Source: an uncultured Rothia sp.
GTDB lineage: Bacteria > Actinomycetota > Actinomycetes > Actinomycetales > Micrococcaceae
Assembly (NCBI GenBank): GCA_946222285.1
Contig: CAMIIP010000001.1
Location: 1-64,000, forward strand
DNA length: 64,000 nt
Direction: 5' to 3'
Within the stretch, counting starts at the first letter, position 1. Every line of letters begins with the position of its first letter. This document shows positions 15,044 to 24,404 of the stretch, in pieces. A program made the translations under genes and the position numbers. The notes under the pieces are model-generated. The model was not told the origin of the DNA and did not search any database. It worked only from the letters and a program-made list of their open reading frames with translations.

Positions 15044-17689
15044 GTGAATAATGAAAATCTTTCTCAAAAAGAAGCATCCGAACGTTCCCAACTTCTGAGC
15101 ATCGATACTTACGATGTTCATGTAGATCTCACTCACGCAGGCGATTCTTCCATCAGCACCTATCCCACCGCCACTACCGTCAGGTTCGCTGCCAAGACCG
15201 GAGCCTCAACCTTTATCGATTACATTCATCATTCAATTGATAGCGTGAAGCTCAATGGGCAGAAGCTGAATCTCAACACTGTCGTTGAGGGTTCAAGAAT
15301 ACTGTTAGAAAACCTGGAGGAATTAAATACCTTAACCATTCATGGCCGCTCATACTTCTCTCGCTCAGGCGAGGGCATGCACCGTTTCTTTGATCCCAGT
15401 GACGGGAAAGTTTACCTTTACACTCAATATGAGCCAGCAGATGCTCGCCGTGTATTCCCGAACTTTGAGCAGCCGGACCTCAAAGCCCGATTCAACTTTC
15501 GTATTACAGCACCCAGCCATTGGGTTGTAAGTTCTAACGCTACTCTGGAGAGAACTCTCGAAGACCCTTCGGATAGCTCCGTCAGCAAACGGGTTTTTGA
15601 ATCTACGGAACGGATTTCAACCTATATCACCACCATTCTTGCGGGAGAATACCATGTAGCTCAAGACCTCTATACGCCCCAGGCAACGGTGAGTTCCGGA
15701 TCTATGCCATTGGTTGCCTACTGCCGCCAGTCTCTAAAAGAGTATTTTGATGTAGAAAATATTTTCGCCATCACCAAAGCCGGTCTTGATTATTTTCAAG
15801 ATCTCTTCGATTACCCCTACCCTTACCCTAAATATGAACAGGCATTCGTGCCTGAATATAACTTAGGGGCAATGGAAAATCCAGGAATGGTTACGTTTAC
15901 CGAAAACTACCTCTTTGAATCCGGCGCTACACAAGCTCAACTTGAAGGCAGAGCAAATGTTATCTGCCACGAAATGAGCCACATGTGGTTTGGTGATCTA
16001 GTAACGATGAAGTGGTGGAATGATCTTTGGCTCAAAGAATCATTCGCCGAGTTCATGGGCACTTTAGCAGCCCAGGAAGCTGCTGGCTTTGACGAATCTT
16101 GGGTCACCTTCGCTAATCGCCGGAAAGCCTGGGCATATACCCAAGACCAGTTGCCTACAACACACCCTATCGTGGCAGATATTCCCCATCTTGAAGCTGC
16201 CAAACAAAATTTTGATGGCATCACCTATGCCAAGGGATCTGCAGTACTCAAACAACTCGTTGCGTACGTGGGTTTCGATACTTTCGTGCAAGCAGCGCAA
16301 CTTTATTTCAAGAAGTTTGCAGAAGGAAATACCACTCTGGCAGATTTCCTTGCTGTCATTGATGAAGTCTCCGACCGAGATGTTACTCTCTGGGCATCAG
16401 CTTGGCTGGAAACACAAGGACTATCAACGCTAAAGATTCAACGTATTTGGAACGATGAAGGAAAGCTACAAGATCTTAAAGTAAGCCAGCAATTTCCTGA
16501 ATCTACACCAGCGGCGCTAGGGCGTCCGCATCTACTCCAATTAGGAACCTACAAGTTAGAAAACGAAACTTTACAACAGACCGATCTCATACCTATCGAT
16601 TACCCTGCCGGCGACGTCGAAAATATTGTAGTTGAACTCAATCAGACCCAGAAAGAAGCTGTTGAAACAGCAGATATGTTGGTCTTGAATCAGGAAGATT
16701 TGACCTATGCTAAGACCATTCTTACTGAGCAAGATGGTCAGCATATTGCTTTGAAATATGTCTCTACCCTGTCTGATCCGTTAACCCGAGGAGTAATTTG
16801 GGGAAGTCTTTGGAACCAGGTAAGAGACAGCTCGCTTAAAGTTGAATCCTTCGTTCGTTCAGTTGCTTTGAACATTTCTCAGGAACATTCAGCAACTTTA
16901 CTCTCTAATCTACTTGCACAGGCTCAAACAGCTATTTCTTCATATGTTGCCGAGGCACAGCAACCACCCCTGTGGGAATTCCTCTTTGAATCAGTAAATA
17001 CCGCTGTGCAAAAGACCGAAGCAGGTAGCGATGAACAGCTCACCATGGTACGCGCTTTACTTTCGATTGCCGCCCACACCTCAGCTGGTATCGACGTGGC
17101 ACAAAAGTTTGCACAGGGAGCACAAGAAAAGAGAGACAACGACGCTCCAGGCTTTGCAGGAGTTCCCCTCGGCCAGTCCCTAGGCTGGACAGCGCTCATT
17201 GCATTATCCTGCCAGAACGCAGTAAATCAAGATACTCTGGAAGCGGCAAAAGAAGTCAATCCAAGCGCAATATCGCAACGTGGATTTGCTCAAGCCCTCG
17301 CCTCGCTCCCCCTACGCGAAAATAAAGAATTAGCTTTTCACTCCGTTATGAATGACGACACGCTGTCTAACGATATCCTCTCAGCAACAGCTGCTGGTTT
17401 TCAGAATGGAGATATGGCACTTCATGATAATTTCTCGGATGAATACTTCGAAAAGCTCTTAGATATTTGGGCTAATCGCTCCATCGTGATGGCAACGAGG
17501 ATTGTGCAGGGGCTCTTTCCCCGTGTTGATAATGCACAGGGAAATAAAGACTCTAATCCTGTTATTTGCGCGGCTTGCGAATGGCTTTCTCAGCATGAGT
17601 CTGCGCCCGTTGCATTGCGGCGCATCATCGTGGAAGAAGTAGATATGGCATTACGCAGTCTTCAAGCTCAAGAGTTTAATCGTCAGTAA
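15044..17689 (+). CDS. pepN: Aminopeptidase N (M1 family)
   Basis: This zinc aminopeptidase releases N-terminal residues from peptides in the cytoplasm. At 881 residues it has the M1 layout: an N-terminal beta domain, the substrate-anchoring GAMEN at about residue 275, zinc site HEMSH at about 309-313 with the third ligand in KESFAEF downstream, and a long helical C-terminal ERAP1-like domain. There is no signal peptide. The start is a GTG with TAGGA just upstream; the nearest ATG is out of frame. A hairpin terminator follows. Confidence 0.95.
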   Translation: MNNENLSQKEASERSQLLSIDTYDVHVDLTHAGDSSISTYPTATTVRFAAKTGASTFIDYIHHSIDSVKLNGQKLNLNTVVEGSRILLENLEELNTLTIHGRSYFSRSGEGMHRFFDPSDGKVYLYTQYEPADARRVFPNFEQPDLKARFNFRITAPSHWVVSSNATLERTLEDPSDSSVSKRVFESTERISTYITTILAGEYHVAQDLYTPQATVSSGSMPLVAYCRQSLKEYFDVENIFAITKAGLDYFQDLFDYPYPYPKYEQAFVPEYNLGAMENPGMVTFTENYLFESGATQAQLEGRANVICHEMSHMWFGDLVTMKWWNDLWLKESFAEFMGTLAAQEAAGFDESWVTFANRRKAWAYTQDQLPTTHPIVADIPHLEAAKQNFDGITYAKGSAVLKQLVAYVGFDTFVQAAQLYFKKFAEGNTTLADFLAVIDEVSDRDVTLWASAWLETQGLSTLKIQRIWNDEGKLQDLKVSQQFPESTPAALGRPHLLQLGTYKLENETLQQTDLIPIDYPAGDVENIVVELNQTQKEAVETADMLVLNQEDLTYAKTILTEQDGQHIALKYVSTLSDPLTRGVIWGSLWNQVRDSSLKVESFVRSVALNISQEHSATLLSNLLAQAQTAISSYVAEAQQPPLWEFLFESVNTAVQKTEAGSDEQLTMVRALLSIAAHTSAGIDVAQKFAQGAQEKRDNDAPGFAGVPLGQSLGWTALIALSCQNAVNQDTLEAAKEVNPSAISQRGFAQALASLPLRENKELAFHSVMNDDTLSNDILSATAAGFQNGDMALHDNFSDEYFEKLLDIWANRSIVMATRIVQGLFPRVDNAQGNKDSNPVICAACEWLSQHESAPVALRRIIVEEVDMALRSLQAQEFNRQ

Positions 17690-17737
17690 AGCAGAATCCT
17701 CAGAATCTTCGTAGAGACAAATAAAGTAAATAGTCAG

Positions 17738-17776
17738 GCTGGTTTGATACCAAATAACGGTGTCAAACCAGCTTTT
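17738..17776 (+). terminator. Terminator after pepN
   Basis: A 14-bp stem with one wobble pair (17738-17751 with 17759-17772) is followed by TTTT. Confidence 0.75.
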
Positions 17777-17826
17777 CATGAGAAGCTATAACTTGAGAAA
17801 TTGCTATGTAACACGAGGAGCATGCT

Positions 17827-18975
17827 TTGACTGATTATTCACTCGGAGATCGCGGAACGCTCACACTAATCACCCAAGATTATTATGAAGATGAGATTCT
17901 CCAGGTCTTTGAAGAGCTCCTTCCTGATCGAGAAAAAATCTGGAACGGCGAGGCACGATTGGTTCCAGAAGCCGATAACCCTTACGAGCCTCACAGTATC
18001 GCCGTCTATATCGATGACATTAAAATTGGTCGGTTTTCGAGGCAAGATTCCGCAGAATACTGGAATGCTATTACCCGAGTAGTTGCTTCAGGCTACGAAC
18101 CGATAGCTCCTCTGCAACTCTCGGCTGTTAAGCGCAAGATCAACGGAGAGAGCTACATTGAAAGTGAAGGTTTGCTTTCACTCAGCCCAGCGCATTCTCT
18201 TTTCCCCCTCAATCAAGCTCCTACTCAGGCGGCCTTAATCCCTCAGGGGCCCTCGCTGAAAGTCTTGGACGAAAAAGATTACGCCGATTATCTCCACAGC
18301 ATTTTGCCGCCCAGTGGTGAAAGTCGAGTGATTCTCACGCTGGAGACCAACACCGTCCGCCAAAATGATGGAAGCTTTGCTGATTCAATTGAAGTTCTTC
18401 ATGACAGAAAAAAAGTGGGCAGGTTAAGCACACAAATGTCGGAGCAACTGGCGCCGGTTATTCGCTATGCTTTTGAGCGTGATAAGCTCACCAGCGTTTG
18501 GGGTACCATTCGAGGCAATGCCTTTGAGCTTTCTTTGACAGTTCAGGCAGTCCGCGCCTCAGAGCTACCCCCTGAATGGTATGAGGAGCTTCCAAATAAT
18601 GTTCCTGAGCTATTGCCGCCTGCGGATTCCTACGAAATCTCAGACAGCTACAAGCCCACAGCAGGTGAGCTCCATCGCCAAAATTCTCCCAAGAAAAAAC
18701 GCGGTTTTGTTAGTTCTCTAACTAATACCGCAGCTCCTGAAGAAACGATGGGTTCGGTTACTGTAACCAACACTCGAATAGAGAATCCGCATCAGAGAGT
18801 TGCAGTGCTTCTTGGGATAGTTGGCGCACTCATTCTTATTGTGGGTGTTGTACTTGTCTTTCCACAGCCTCTCACCGGAATCATCGGCATTGTCTTGGGC
18901 GTTTCTGTCATCTTCCTGGGGCTCTTTATGGGGCGATCGCCTCTTTCTGAGTCCGAAGAATATAAAGCAGAATAA
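17827..18975 (+). CDS. HIRAN-like protein with C-terminal membrane hairpin
   Basis: I do not recognise a named gene. The N-terminal part of this 382-residue protein contains a pattern close to the HIRAN domain (VPEADNPYEPHSIAVYIDD, about residues 41-59, then IGRFSR). HIRAN domains occur on DNA-repair helicases, usually bound to nuclease or helicase parts that are absent here. A second, weaker copy may lie at about 165-245 (SIEVLHDRKKVGRLS). The last 60 residues form two hydrophobic segments separated by a short turn, so the protein is probably membrane-anchored with a cytoplasmic N-terminus. The start is TTG with GAGGAG six bases upstream. The domain call is by eye. Confidence 0.65.
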   Translation: MTDYSLGDRGTLTLITQDYYEDEILQVFEELLPDREKIWNGEARLVPEADNPYEPHSIAVYIDDIKIGRFSRQDSAEYWNAITRVVASGYEPIAPLQLSAVKRKINGESYIESEGLLSLSPAHSLFPLNQAPTQAALIPQGPSLKVLDEKDYADYLHSILPPSGESRVILTLETNTVRQNDGSFADSIEVLHDRKKVGRLSTQMSEQLAPVIRYAFERDKLTSVWGTIRGNAFELSLTVQAVRASELPPEWYEELPNNVPELLPPADSYEISDSYKPTAGELHRQNSPKKKRGFVSSLTNTAAPEETMGSVTVTNTRIENPHQRVAVLLGIVGALILIVGVVLVFPQPLTGIIGIVLGVSVIFLGLFMGRSPLSESEEYKAE

Positions 18976-18993
18976 GATTACTGGTCAATATCA

Positions 18994-19026
18994 AAGGAGC
19001 CAATCACTGAAAGTGATCGGCTCCTT
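18994..19026. terminator. Convergent terminator
   Basis: A 15-bp stem with one mismatch (18994-19008 with 19012-19026) and a GAA loop lies between the HIRAN-like gene and the LCP gene. Confidence 0.7.
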
Positions 19027-19052
19027 GTCTTATGAGCGGTATGAGAATCTTG

Positions 19053-20204
19053 TTAATCTTCGCCGTGCGTGGCTACATAATCCGCTAATGTTCCGTTTTT
19101 CAATGCCAGAGAAAGATCGGATGTAGCTGCCTGATCTAGCACTACAATTGATTGACCATCTGCAGACCAGCCAGTACCTGCATTAGGTAAAGTCATAGAT
19201 TGAAGATTCACTCCACCTGAACCTACATATGGAGTTGCTAGAGAAAGAAGTTCGGATGCAGTGAGTCCTGAATCAACGGTGATATAGGGAGAAATTGATT
19301 CAATTGTTGATTTAAGGTTAGTGATATTTTCAAAAGCACCCTTGGATTTGATGGTCTCTAAGAGCCCTTCAATATAAAGACGCTGATTACGCACACGTTG
19401 ATAGTCTCCATCAGAGAAAGCGTACCTTTGACGGACAAACTGTAGCGCTTGGTCACCGTTCAACGTCATAGCTCCCTTAGTAAAGGTGTAATCGTCGGTT
19501 GAAAAATCTAAGGGAACCTGAACGGTTACTCCCCCAACTTCATCAGTCAAACCTTTAAAACCGGAAAAATCGATTTCGGCGATATGATCGATTCGAGTAT
19601 CTAAAAGCTGTTCAATAGTCGATACTTGTAGATCTACTCCGCCATAATTCAAACCTGCATTGACCTTAGCCGAACCGTAGCCCGGAATATTTACCCAGGT
19701 ATCCCGCATGATTGAGATGAGGTAGGCATCCGAGCTATCTTGTGGAACATGAAGTAGCATCAGGGTATCTGCACGTTGACCGGACACGTTAGCAGCCTCC
19801 GCCGAACCGGCTCGTGAGTCACTCCCCATCAGTAGAATGTCGGTGGATCCGGTTTCAGCCGGACGATCGGTTACAGCTCCACCTTCGAGGCTATCGATGA
19901 TCCCATCGCCGTTTTTATCGTTTTCGCTAGCATTATCTCGACCTTCAGCGTTTGAGATGACTGCATCTTTACTATCTTCCTTAAAGTTTTTAAGAAATTG
20001 ATCTATTCCCGAAGCGTCACCGCTATCATTGGGAAATATCTCACCTTTGAATTTTTCGGTGCCGTTATTCCAGGCTGAACCAACGGAGACAATATAAGCG
20101 CAACCGCCAATCCCTAGCAGTAAAACTAAACCCAGAATAATCCCGATAATGATTTTGCTCTTTTTCTTGGTGGACGGTTTCGCCTCGGGCGCGGTCTGAG
20201 ACAT
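19053..20204 (-). CDS. LytR-CpsA-Psr family cell-wall glycopolymer ligase
   Basis: LCP proteins attach anionic polymers such as teichoic acids or arabinogalactan to peptidoglycan outside the membrane. This 383-residue protein has a Lys-rich cytoplasmic start, one membrane segment (about residues 18-38), and an extracellular LCP domain beginning at DILLMGSDSRAG. The conserved arginines appear in the SIMRDTWVNIPGYG and ALQFVRQRYAF segments. The C-terminal part (about 300-383) is variable. The ATG is preceded by AGAGGA. Confidence 0.9.
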   Translation of the reverse strand: MSQTAPEAKPSTKKKSKIIIGIILGLVLLLGIGGCAYIVSVGSAWNNGTEKFKGEIFPNDSGDASGIDQFLKNFKEDSKDAVISNAEGRDNASENDKNGDGIIDSLEGGAVTDRPAETGSTDILLMGSDSRAGSAEAANVSGQRADTLMLLHVPQDSSDAYLISIMRDTWVNIPGYGSAKVNAGLNYGGVDLQVSTIEQLLDTRIDHIAEIDFSGFKGLTDEVGGVTVQVPLDFSTDDYTFTKGAMTLNGDQALQFVRQRYAFSDGDYQRVRNQRLYIEGLLETIKSKGAFENITNLKSTIESISPYITVDSGLTASELLSLATPYVGSGGVNLQSMTLPNAGTGWSADGQSIVVLDQAATSDLSLALKNGTLADYVATHGED

Positions 20205-20282
20205 AAAAATCCTCTAAACATTCAAAGTGATGGAAAAGCTCTTAGGCTATTGTGTCCCCATTTTAGTCATTTTTATAGTAAA

Positions 20283-20321
20283 ACACCCCACACCTGTGAA
20301 ATATTCACGGGTGTGGGGTGT
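20283..20321 (-). terminator. Terminator after rpmE2
   Basis: A long 18-bp stem (20283-20300 with 20304-20321) with one wobble pair and a three-base loop is followed by TTTTA on the minus strand. Confidence 0.85.
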
Positions 20322-20343
20322 CCTCTTAAGCTTTTCTAGAAAC

Positions 20344-20601
20344 TTAGGCAGTCTTACCGAAGTTCTTGAAACGAGCGTTAAAGCGCTCAACGCGACCAGC
20401 GGAGTCCATGATACGCTGCTTGCCGGTGTAGAACGGGTGTGACTCGGAGGAAATTTCAACCTCTACGAGGGGATACTCGTTGCCGTCTTCCCAGGTTTCC
20501 GTCTTCTGAGAAGTACGGGTTGACTTGGTAAGAATAGTCTTGCCTGATGCAAGGTCGCGGAAAAGTAACGCGTGGTAATCAGGGTGGATTTCTGCCTTCA
20601 T
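20344..20601 (-). CDS. rpmE2: 50S ribosomal protein L31 type B
   Basis: This 85-residue ribosomal protein begins MKAEIHPDYH and contains SSESHPFYTGKQR, the type B pattern. It lacks the CxxC zinc ligands of type A L31, so it is the zinc-independent form. In many bacteria type B replaces type A when zinc is scarce. Whether a type A copy exists elsewhere is not visible here. The chosen ATG has AAGGA about six bases upstream. An in-frame start 21 bases earlier would add residues foreign to the family. Confidence 0.95.
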   Translation of the reverse strand: MKAEIHPDYHALLFRDLASGKTILTKSTRTSQKTETWEDGNEYPLVEVEISSESHPFYTGKQRIMDSAGRVERFNARFKNFGKTA

Positions 20602-20757
20602 GTTTTGTCCTTCTTCCGCCACTGGATTTTGCCAGCGGCTCTTCAGATGGGATGAGAGATATGCTCTCTCTTATACTGCGATTTAAATAAACCAGCTCTT
20701 TACAGTACCACTCTTGACCAGAAAATCTCGAGTATTTCTATTGATCTCCAAACCTCT

Positions 20758-21633
20758 TTAATCACGTTTGGCTCTGGTTTGCCAAAAAGCCAGAGCAGAC
20801 GCCGCAGCGACATTGAGAGAATCTACTCCGTGAGACATCGGTATCGTTACCGTAAAATCTGCAGCTTCTAAAGTTGATCTGCGCAAGCCGTGGCCCTCGC
20901 TTCCTAGCACAAGCGCAAGCCGAGAATCATTGCGATCACTCAGCTCAGTAATCGTCAAGGAATCTTTCTCTAACGCCATCGCTGCAGAAACAAAACCTTG
21001 GGTACGCAAAGTAGCAAGAGCATCGGGCCAGTCTGTAAGCCGAGCCCACGGTACCTGGAATACAGTTCCCATGGAAACCCTAATCGATCTACGATACAGC
21101 GGATCAGCGCATCGAGGAGTTACTAAAACCGCATCTATATCTAAAGCAGCTGCCGACCGGAAGATAGCACCAACGTTGGTATGGTCAACAATATCTTCAA
21201 GAATTGCTACTCGCCGGGCGTCCTCTAAGAGTTCTGTCAAAGGTAAGGGGGCAGGGCGCCGCATAGCAGCAAGCGCCCCTCGATGTAGCTGAAAACCAAC
21301 AATATTTTCGAGTTCTTGTTCCGTTCCTACATACGCTGGTACTCGGGGGTAAGCTTCAAGAATATCAATCAGGTCATCTGCCCATTTTTCGCTCATGATC
21401 AGAGCATGAGGCTGATGACCAGCAGAAATTGCCCGACGTATAACTTTAGAAGATTCAGCGATGTAGATGCCCCACTCAGTTTCTTTGAGTGATCGCAACT
21501 TAACATCGGTCAGCTTCTCGAAATACCGCGAAGTCTGCTCGGGAATTAATCGAAGCGGACGCACCGACTCGATAGCGAATACTCTGGCGGATCGTTCAGC
21601 CAGATCTGTCTCGCTGAGTTGTTTTGGGGACAT
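20758..21633 (-). CDS. SpoU (TrmH) family RNA 2'-O-methyltransferase
   Basis: The 291-residue protein has the three SpoU motifs in order: NVGAIFRSAAAL (about residue 153), LGSEGHGLRR (about 240) and IPMSHGVDSLNVAAASA near the C-terminus. These form the SAM-binding trefoil knot. The N-terminal 110 residues are an RNA-binding region. It methylates ribose in rRNA or tRNA, but the target nucleotide cannot be read from sequence. The gene is on the same strand as rpmE2, 156 bp away, and probably transcribed separately. Confidence 0.88.
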   Translation of the reverse strand: MSPKQLSETDLAERSARVFAIESVRPLRLIPEQTSRYFEKLTDVKLRSLKETEWGIYIAESSKVIRRAISAGHQPHALIMSEKWADDLIDILEAYPRVPAYVGTEQELENIVGFQLHRGALAAMRRPAPLPLTELLEDARRVAILEDIVDHTNVGAIFRSAAALDIDAVLVTPRCADPLYRRSIRVSMGTVFQVPWARLTDWPDALATLRTQGFVSAAMALEKDSLTITELSDRNDSRLALVLGSEGHGLRRSTLEAADFTVTIPMSHGVDSLNVAAASALAFWQTRAKRD

Positions 21634-21678
21634 GCAGATACCTATTTCAGTGACGAAGCTACCATAGTCGCTATATTT

Positions 21679-22473
21679 TTAACCTGTTTGGTGAGCGAAT
21701 GCTGAGTATCGACCATGGGCTGTTACTGATAGATCGAAAGTCATGCCATATGTTTTTTCGAGGTTCTCGGCAGTGATCGTTTGTTCGATAGGCCCAGAAG
21801 CAATAACCTGACCTTCTCGCAACATCAAAACATGGGTGAAGCTCGGAGGAATTTCTTCGAGATGATGAGTTACGAGAATAGTTGCAGGCGCAGATGAATC
21901 ATCTGCAAGACTGGATAATCTAGAGACCAAATCTTCTCTGCCAGCAACGTCCATGCCCGCGCCGGGTTCGTCAAGAAGCAACAATTCAGGATCAATCATC
22001 AGAGCACGGGCAATAAGAGCGCGTTTTTTCTCTCCTTCCGAAAGACTCCCAAATCGACGATCAGCTAAGTCTGCAACACCCCATTCGCTGAGAAGTTCAT
22101 CGGCCCGTTCGTTATCCAAATCATCGTATTCTTCCCTCCAACGACCCGAAACTGCGTAAGCAGCAGTGACGACGACGTCTCTGACCTTTTCTGCTTCGGG
22201 GATAGAATGAGCCAGAGAAGCGGATGAAACACCAATTCGGGTTCTTAAATCAAAAACATCTACTGCCCCCAAAATTTCATCAAGAATATCGACCATTCCT
22301 GAGGTGGGGTGCAACCTGGCGCCTGCGATGGCAAGCAGTGTCGATTTACCGGCACCGTTCGGGCCTAAGACAATCCACCTCTCCCCCTCTTGGACTGACC
22401 AATTCACGTTCTTCAAAAGATTCTTGTCGCCGCGAACGACGTTCACTTGGGTAAGTTCTAAAACTGCGCTCAT
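21679..22473 (-). CDS. ABC transporter ATP-binding protein (orphan)
   Basis: The 264-residue ATPase has Walker A GPNGAGKST (about 38-46), the signature LSEGEKKRALIARAL, Walker B ELLLLDEPGAGMD and the switch histidine in LVTHHLEEI. No membrane subunit is encoded nearby, so it is an orphan. The subfamily resembles ModF/YlmA-type ATPases, which also lack an obvious permease. The substrate or role is unknown. It is divergent from serB, with 106 bp between starts. Confidence 0.85.
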   Translation of the reverse strand: MSAVLELTQVNVVRGDKNLLKNVNWSVQEGERWIVLGPNGAGKSTLLAIAGARLHPTSGMVDILDEILGAVDVFDLRTRIGVSSASLAHSIPEAEKVRDVVVTAAYAVSGRWREEYDDLDNERADELLSEWGVADLADRRFGSLSEGEKKRALIARALMIDPELLLLDEPGAGMDVAGREDLVSRLSSLADDSSAPATILVTHHLEEIPPSFTHVLMLREGQVIASGPIEQTITAENLEKTYGMTFDLSVTAHGRYSAFAHQTG

Positions 22474-22579
22474 GCTTCTAACTTTATCCCGCTTACCCCA
22501 CCAGAGAAAAACGACTGACGAGTTTATTTTTTACGCTGGCAAGGTTTCTAATAGCACGAAAATCAGTAAACTTTGGTGC

Positions 22580-23511
22580 ATGAGTAAAAAACTAAGCATT
22601 GTTGGTATCTCTAATAAATCTATTCATGCGATTCTTGATGAAAATCTCCTCTACCGCTCTCTCAACAACATCGAAGGGCTGAAGGTGGAAGCAGGAATCC
22701 GCCTTGAATCACCGGGTTCTCACAAACCGGATGAGGCTCAAGCTCCTGGATACACTGCTTACGTTGCAAGGGCTACTTACCCAGGGAAAATCGAAAAACT
22801 GCGATCCGATTTAAGTCTCTTGCCTCTTACCGAAACTGCGGGTCTTGATTTGACGGCGGTTCCTGAAGAGCTGGCTGGGCCGGAAAAAAGCTCATTATTA
22901 TGGATGTAGATTCCACACTCATTACTCAAGAAGTTATTGACCAACTAGCAGCTCAGACCGGTCAAGCGGATCGGGTTGCCGCAATAACTCATGCTGCAAT
23001 GCGAGGCGAGATTGATTTTGAAAAATCCTTGCAGGAACGAGTGGGAGTCTTAGAAGGTCAGCCTGAGACTATTCTTGATGAGGTTGCTGCCAATCTCACT
23101 TTTACCGCTGGCGCACAAGAATTAATTCACGTACTGCACGAGCACGGGCATGTTGTAGCAGCAGTTTCTGGAGGATTTATTGAGATCCTCAAACCACTTT
23201 CTGAAAAAGTTAATTTGGACTACGCTCGCGCTAACAAACTAGAAATTCATAATAATTTTCTCACTGGCAAACTTACCGGTGAGATTATTACTGCTGATAA
23301 AAAGCGAGAAACTCTCCGGGAATGGGCTGAAGATGCAGGTATCTCTGCCGAACATATTATTGCTGTAGGCGATGGTGCTAACGATGAGCTCATGATGAAT
23401 GAAGCTGCATTAGGTATTGCTTTCAATGCAAAGCCTTCGACCCGGGAGAAAGCAGATGCCCAGATCAATGTAGAACGTCTCGATGCCGTTCGCCATTTCT
23501 TAGGAATCTAA
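22580..23511 (+). pseudogene. serB: Phosphoserine phosphatase, frameshifted
   Basis: SerB catalyses the last step of serine synthesis. The first part (22580-22909) is the N-terminal regulatory region, and the second part (22900-23511) holds the HAD core, with catalytic MDVDSTLI, the GAQELIHVLHEHGH cap region, AVSGGF and VGDGANDELMM. The two parts are in different frames and meet at an A6 run (22884-22889). One extra A, or a -1 shift there, would give the normal PEKKLIIMDVDSTLI junction and a 310-residue protein. The rest is intact. It may be a sequencing error, a recent mutation or a recoding site. Confidence 0.85.
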
Positions 23512-23534
23512 TTTATCTATTTATCCTTCTTTAT

Positions 23535-23579
23535 AAAGGACTCGGAGAATCAACACCAGGTTTGTTCTCCGAGTCCTTT
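23535..23579. terminator. Convergent terminator after serB
   Basis: A perfect 15-bp stem (23535-23549 with 23565-23579) flanked by A and T runs serves serB and the convergent SDR gene. Confidence 0.85.
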
Positions 23580-23604
23580 AAATAAGCCTTACTCTGTAGG
23601 GATT

Positions 23605-24348
23605 CTATTTAATGAATCCCCGTCCTCCGCCAACGAGTTCGGTATGCCCTGTTTCTACAGGGGCGGTAACCATTTTGGCAACTTCCTCTGCAAATTCATG
23701 AACAGAGTAGAGCTTTCCGGCTTCTTCCCGACGAGCTTCTAAAGCCCCCGGGTGCAAACGATTGAGCAAAGAAGCCGTAACGGTGCCTTCGATCATGTCT
23801 GCAGAAATTACTACTAATGAGATTCCCTGTGCTTTTAAAGCAGGAATTTCTTCTAAGAGTGCATCTTCACCAGCTCGTTTTGACAGCGCAACCAGCGTGT
23901 ACTCAGCCATGGTTTCAACCTCACGGATGAAATGAGCCTGATGGCTGGTGACAAAAACGATTCGTGAGCCTTCTGGCATTTTTTCTGCAGCCAAACGAGC
24001 TAGACGAAGCTGAGAATCGCGGTTGAGAATCATCGCATAGTCTTCGACCATCCCCGATTCCATACCACCGGACGCGTTGAGAACCAAGTAATCTATACCG
24101 CCAAATTCCCTAACGGTAGTCTCAACCAAGTTGAGGGCTTCATCTTCCTTGGTGATATCAGCACCAACAGCAATGGCACGCCCGCCCTTTTCTTCAATTG
24201 CTTTGACAATTTTTTCTGCACGGGGAGCTTTAGAACGGTAGTTGACGACGATGTTAGCACCACGGTCAGCTAAAATTTGTGCGGTATCTGCGCCAACACC
24301 ACGTGAAGAACCGGTAATGATAATGGTTTTATTCTGAAGATCTGACAT
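23605..24348 (-). CDS. SDR family oxidoreductase, atypical active site
   Basis: The 247-residue protein has the classical SDR cofactor motif TGSSRGVGA (12-20) and the NASGG equivalent of NAG (91-95). A serine lies at 135 and a tyrosine at 150, but the lysine is at 157, giving Y-x6-K instead of the usual Y-x3-K. I recall this variant in a group of actinobacterial SDRs found beside fabG, but its activity is unknown to me. It lies 56 bp downstream of fabG on the same strand, so a lipid-related reductase role is possible. Confidence 0.82.
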   Translation of the reverse strand: MSDLQNKTIIITGSSRGVGADTAQILADRGANIVVNYRSKAPRAEKIVKAIEEKGGRAIAVGADITKEDEALNLVETTVREFGGIDYLVLNASGGMESGMVEDYAMILNRDSQLRLARLAAEKMPEGSRIVFVTSHQAHFIREVETMAEYTLVALSKRAGEDALLEEIPALKAQGISLVVISADMIEGTVTASLLNRLHPGALEARREEAGKLYSVHEFAEEVAKMVTAPVETGHTELVGGGRGFIK

Positions 24349-24404
24349 AAAAATTCCTTAGTTAGAGAGCTAGGTGAATAAACTCTGACACTTGATGGAT
24401 AGCT

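Noticed and set aside
20283..20321. The rpmE2 palindrome as an operator or mobile repeat
   Set aside because: It lies directly after a gene and runs into T, so a terminator explains it. The 13-base match to the left edge is short and GT-rich, so chance is likely.
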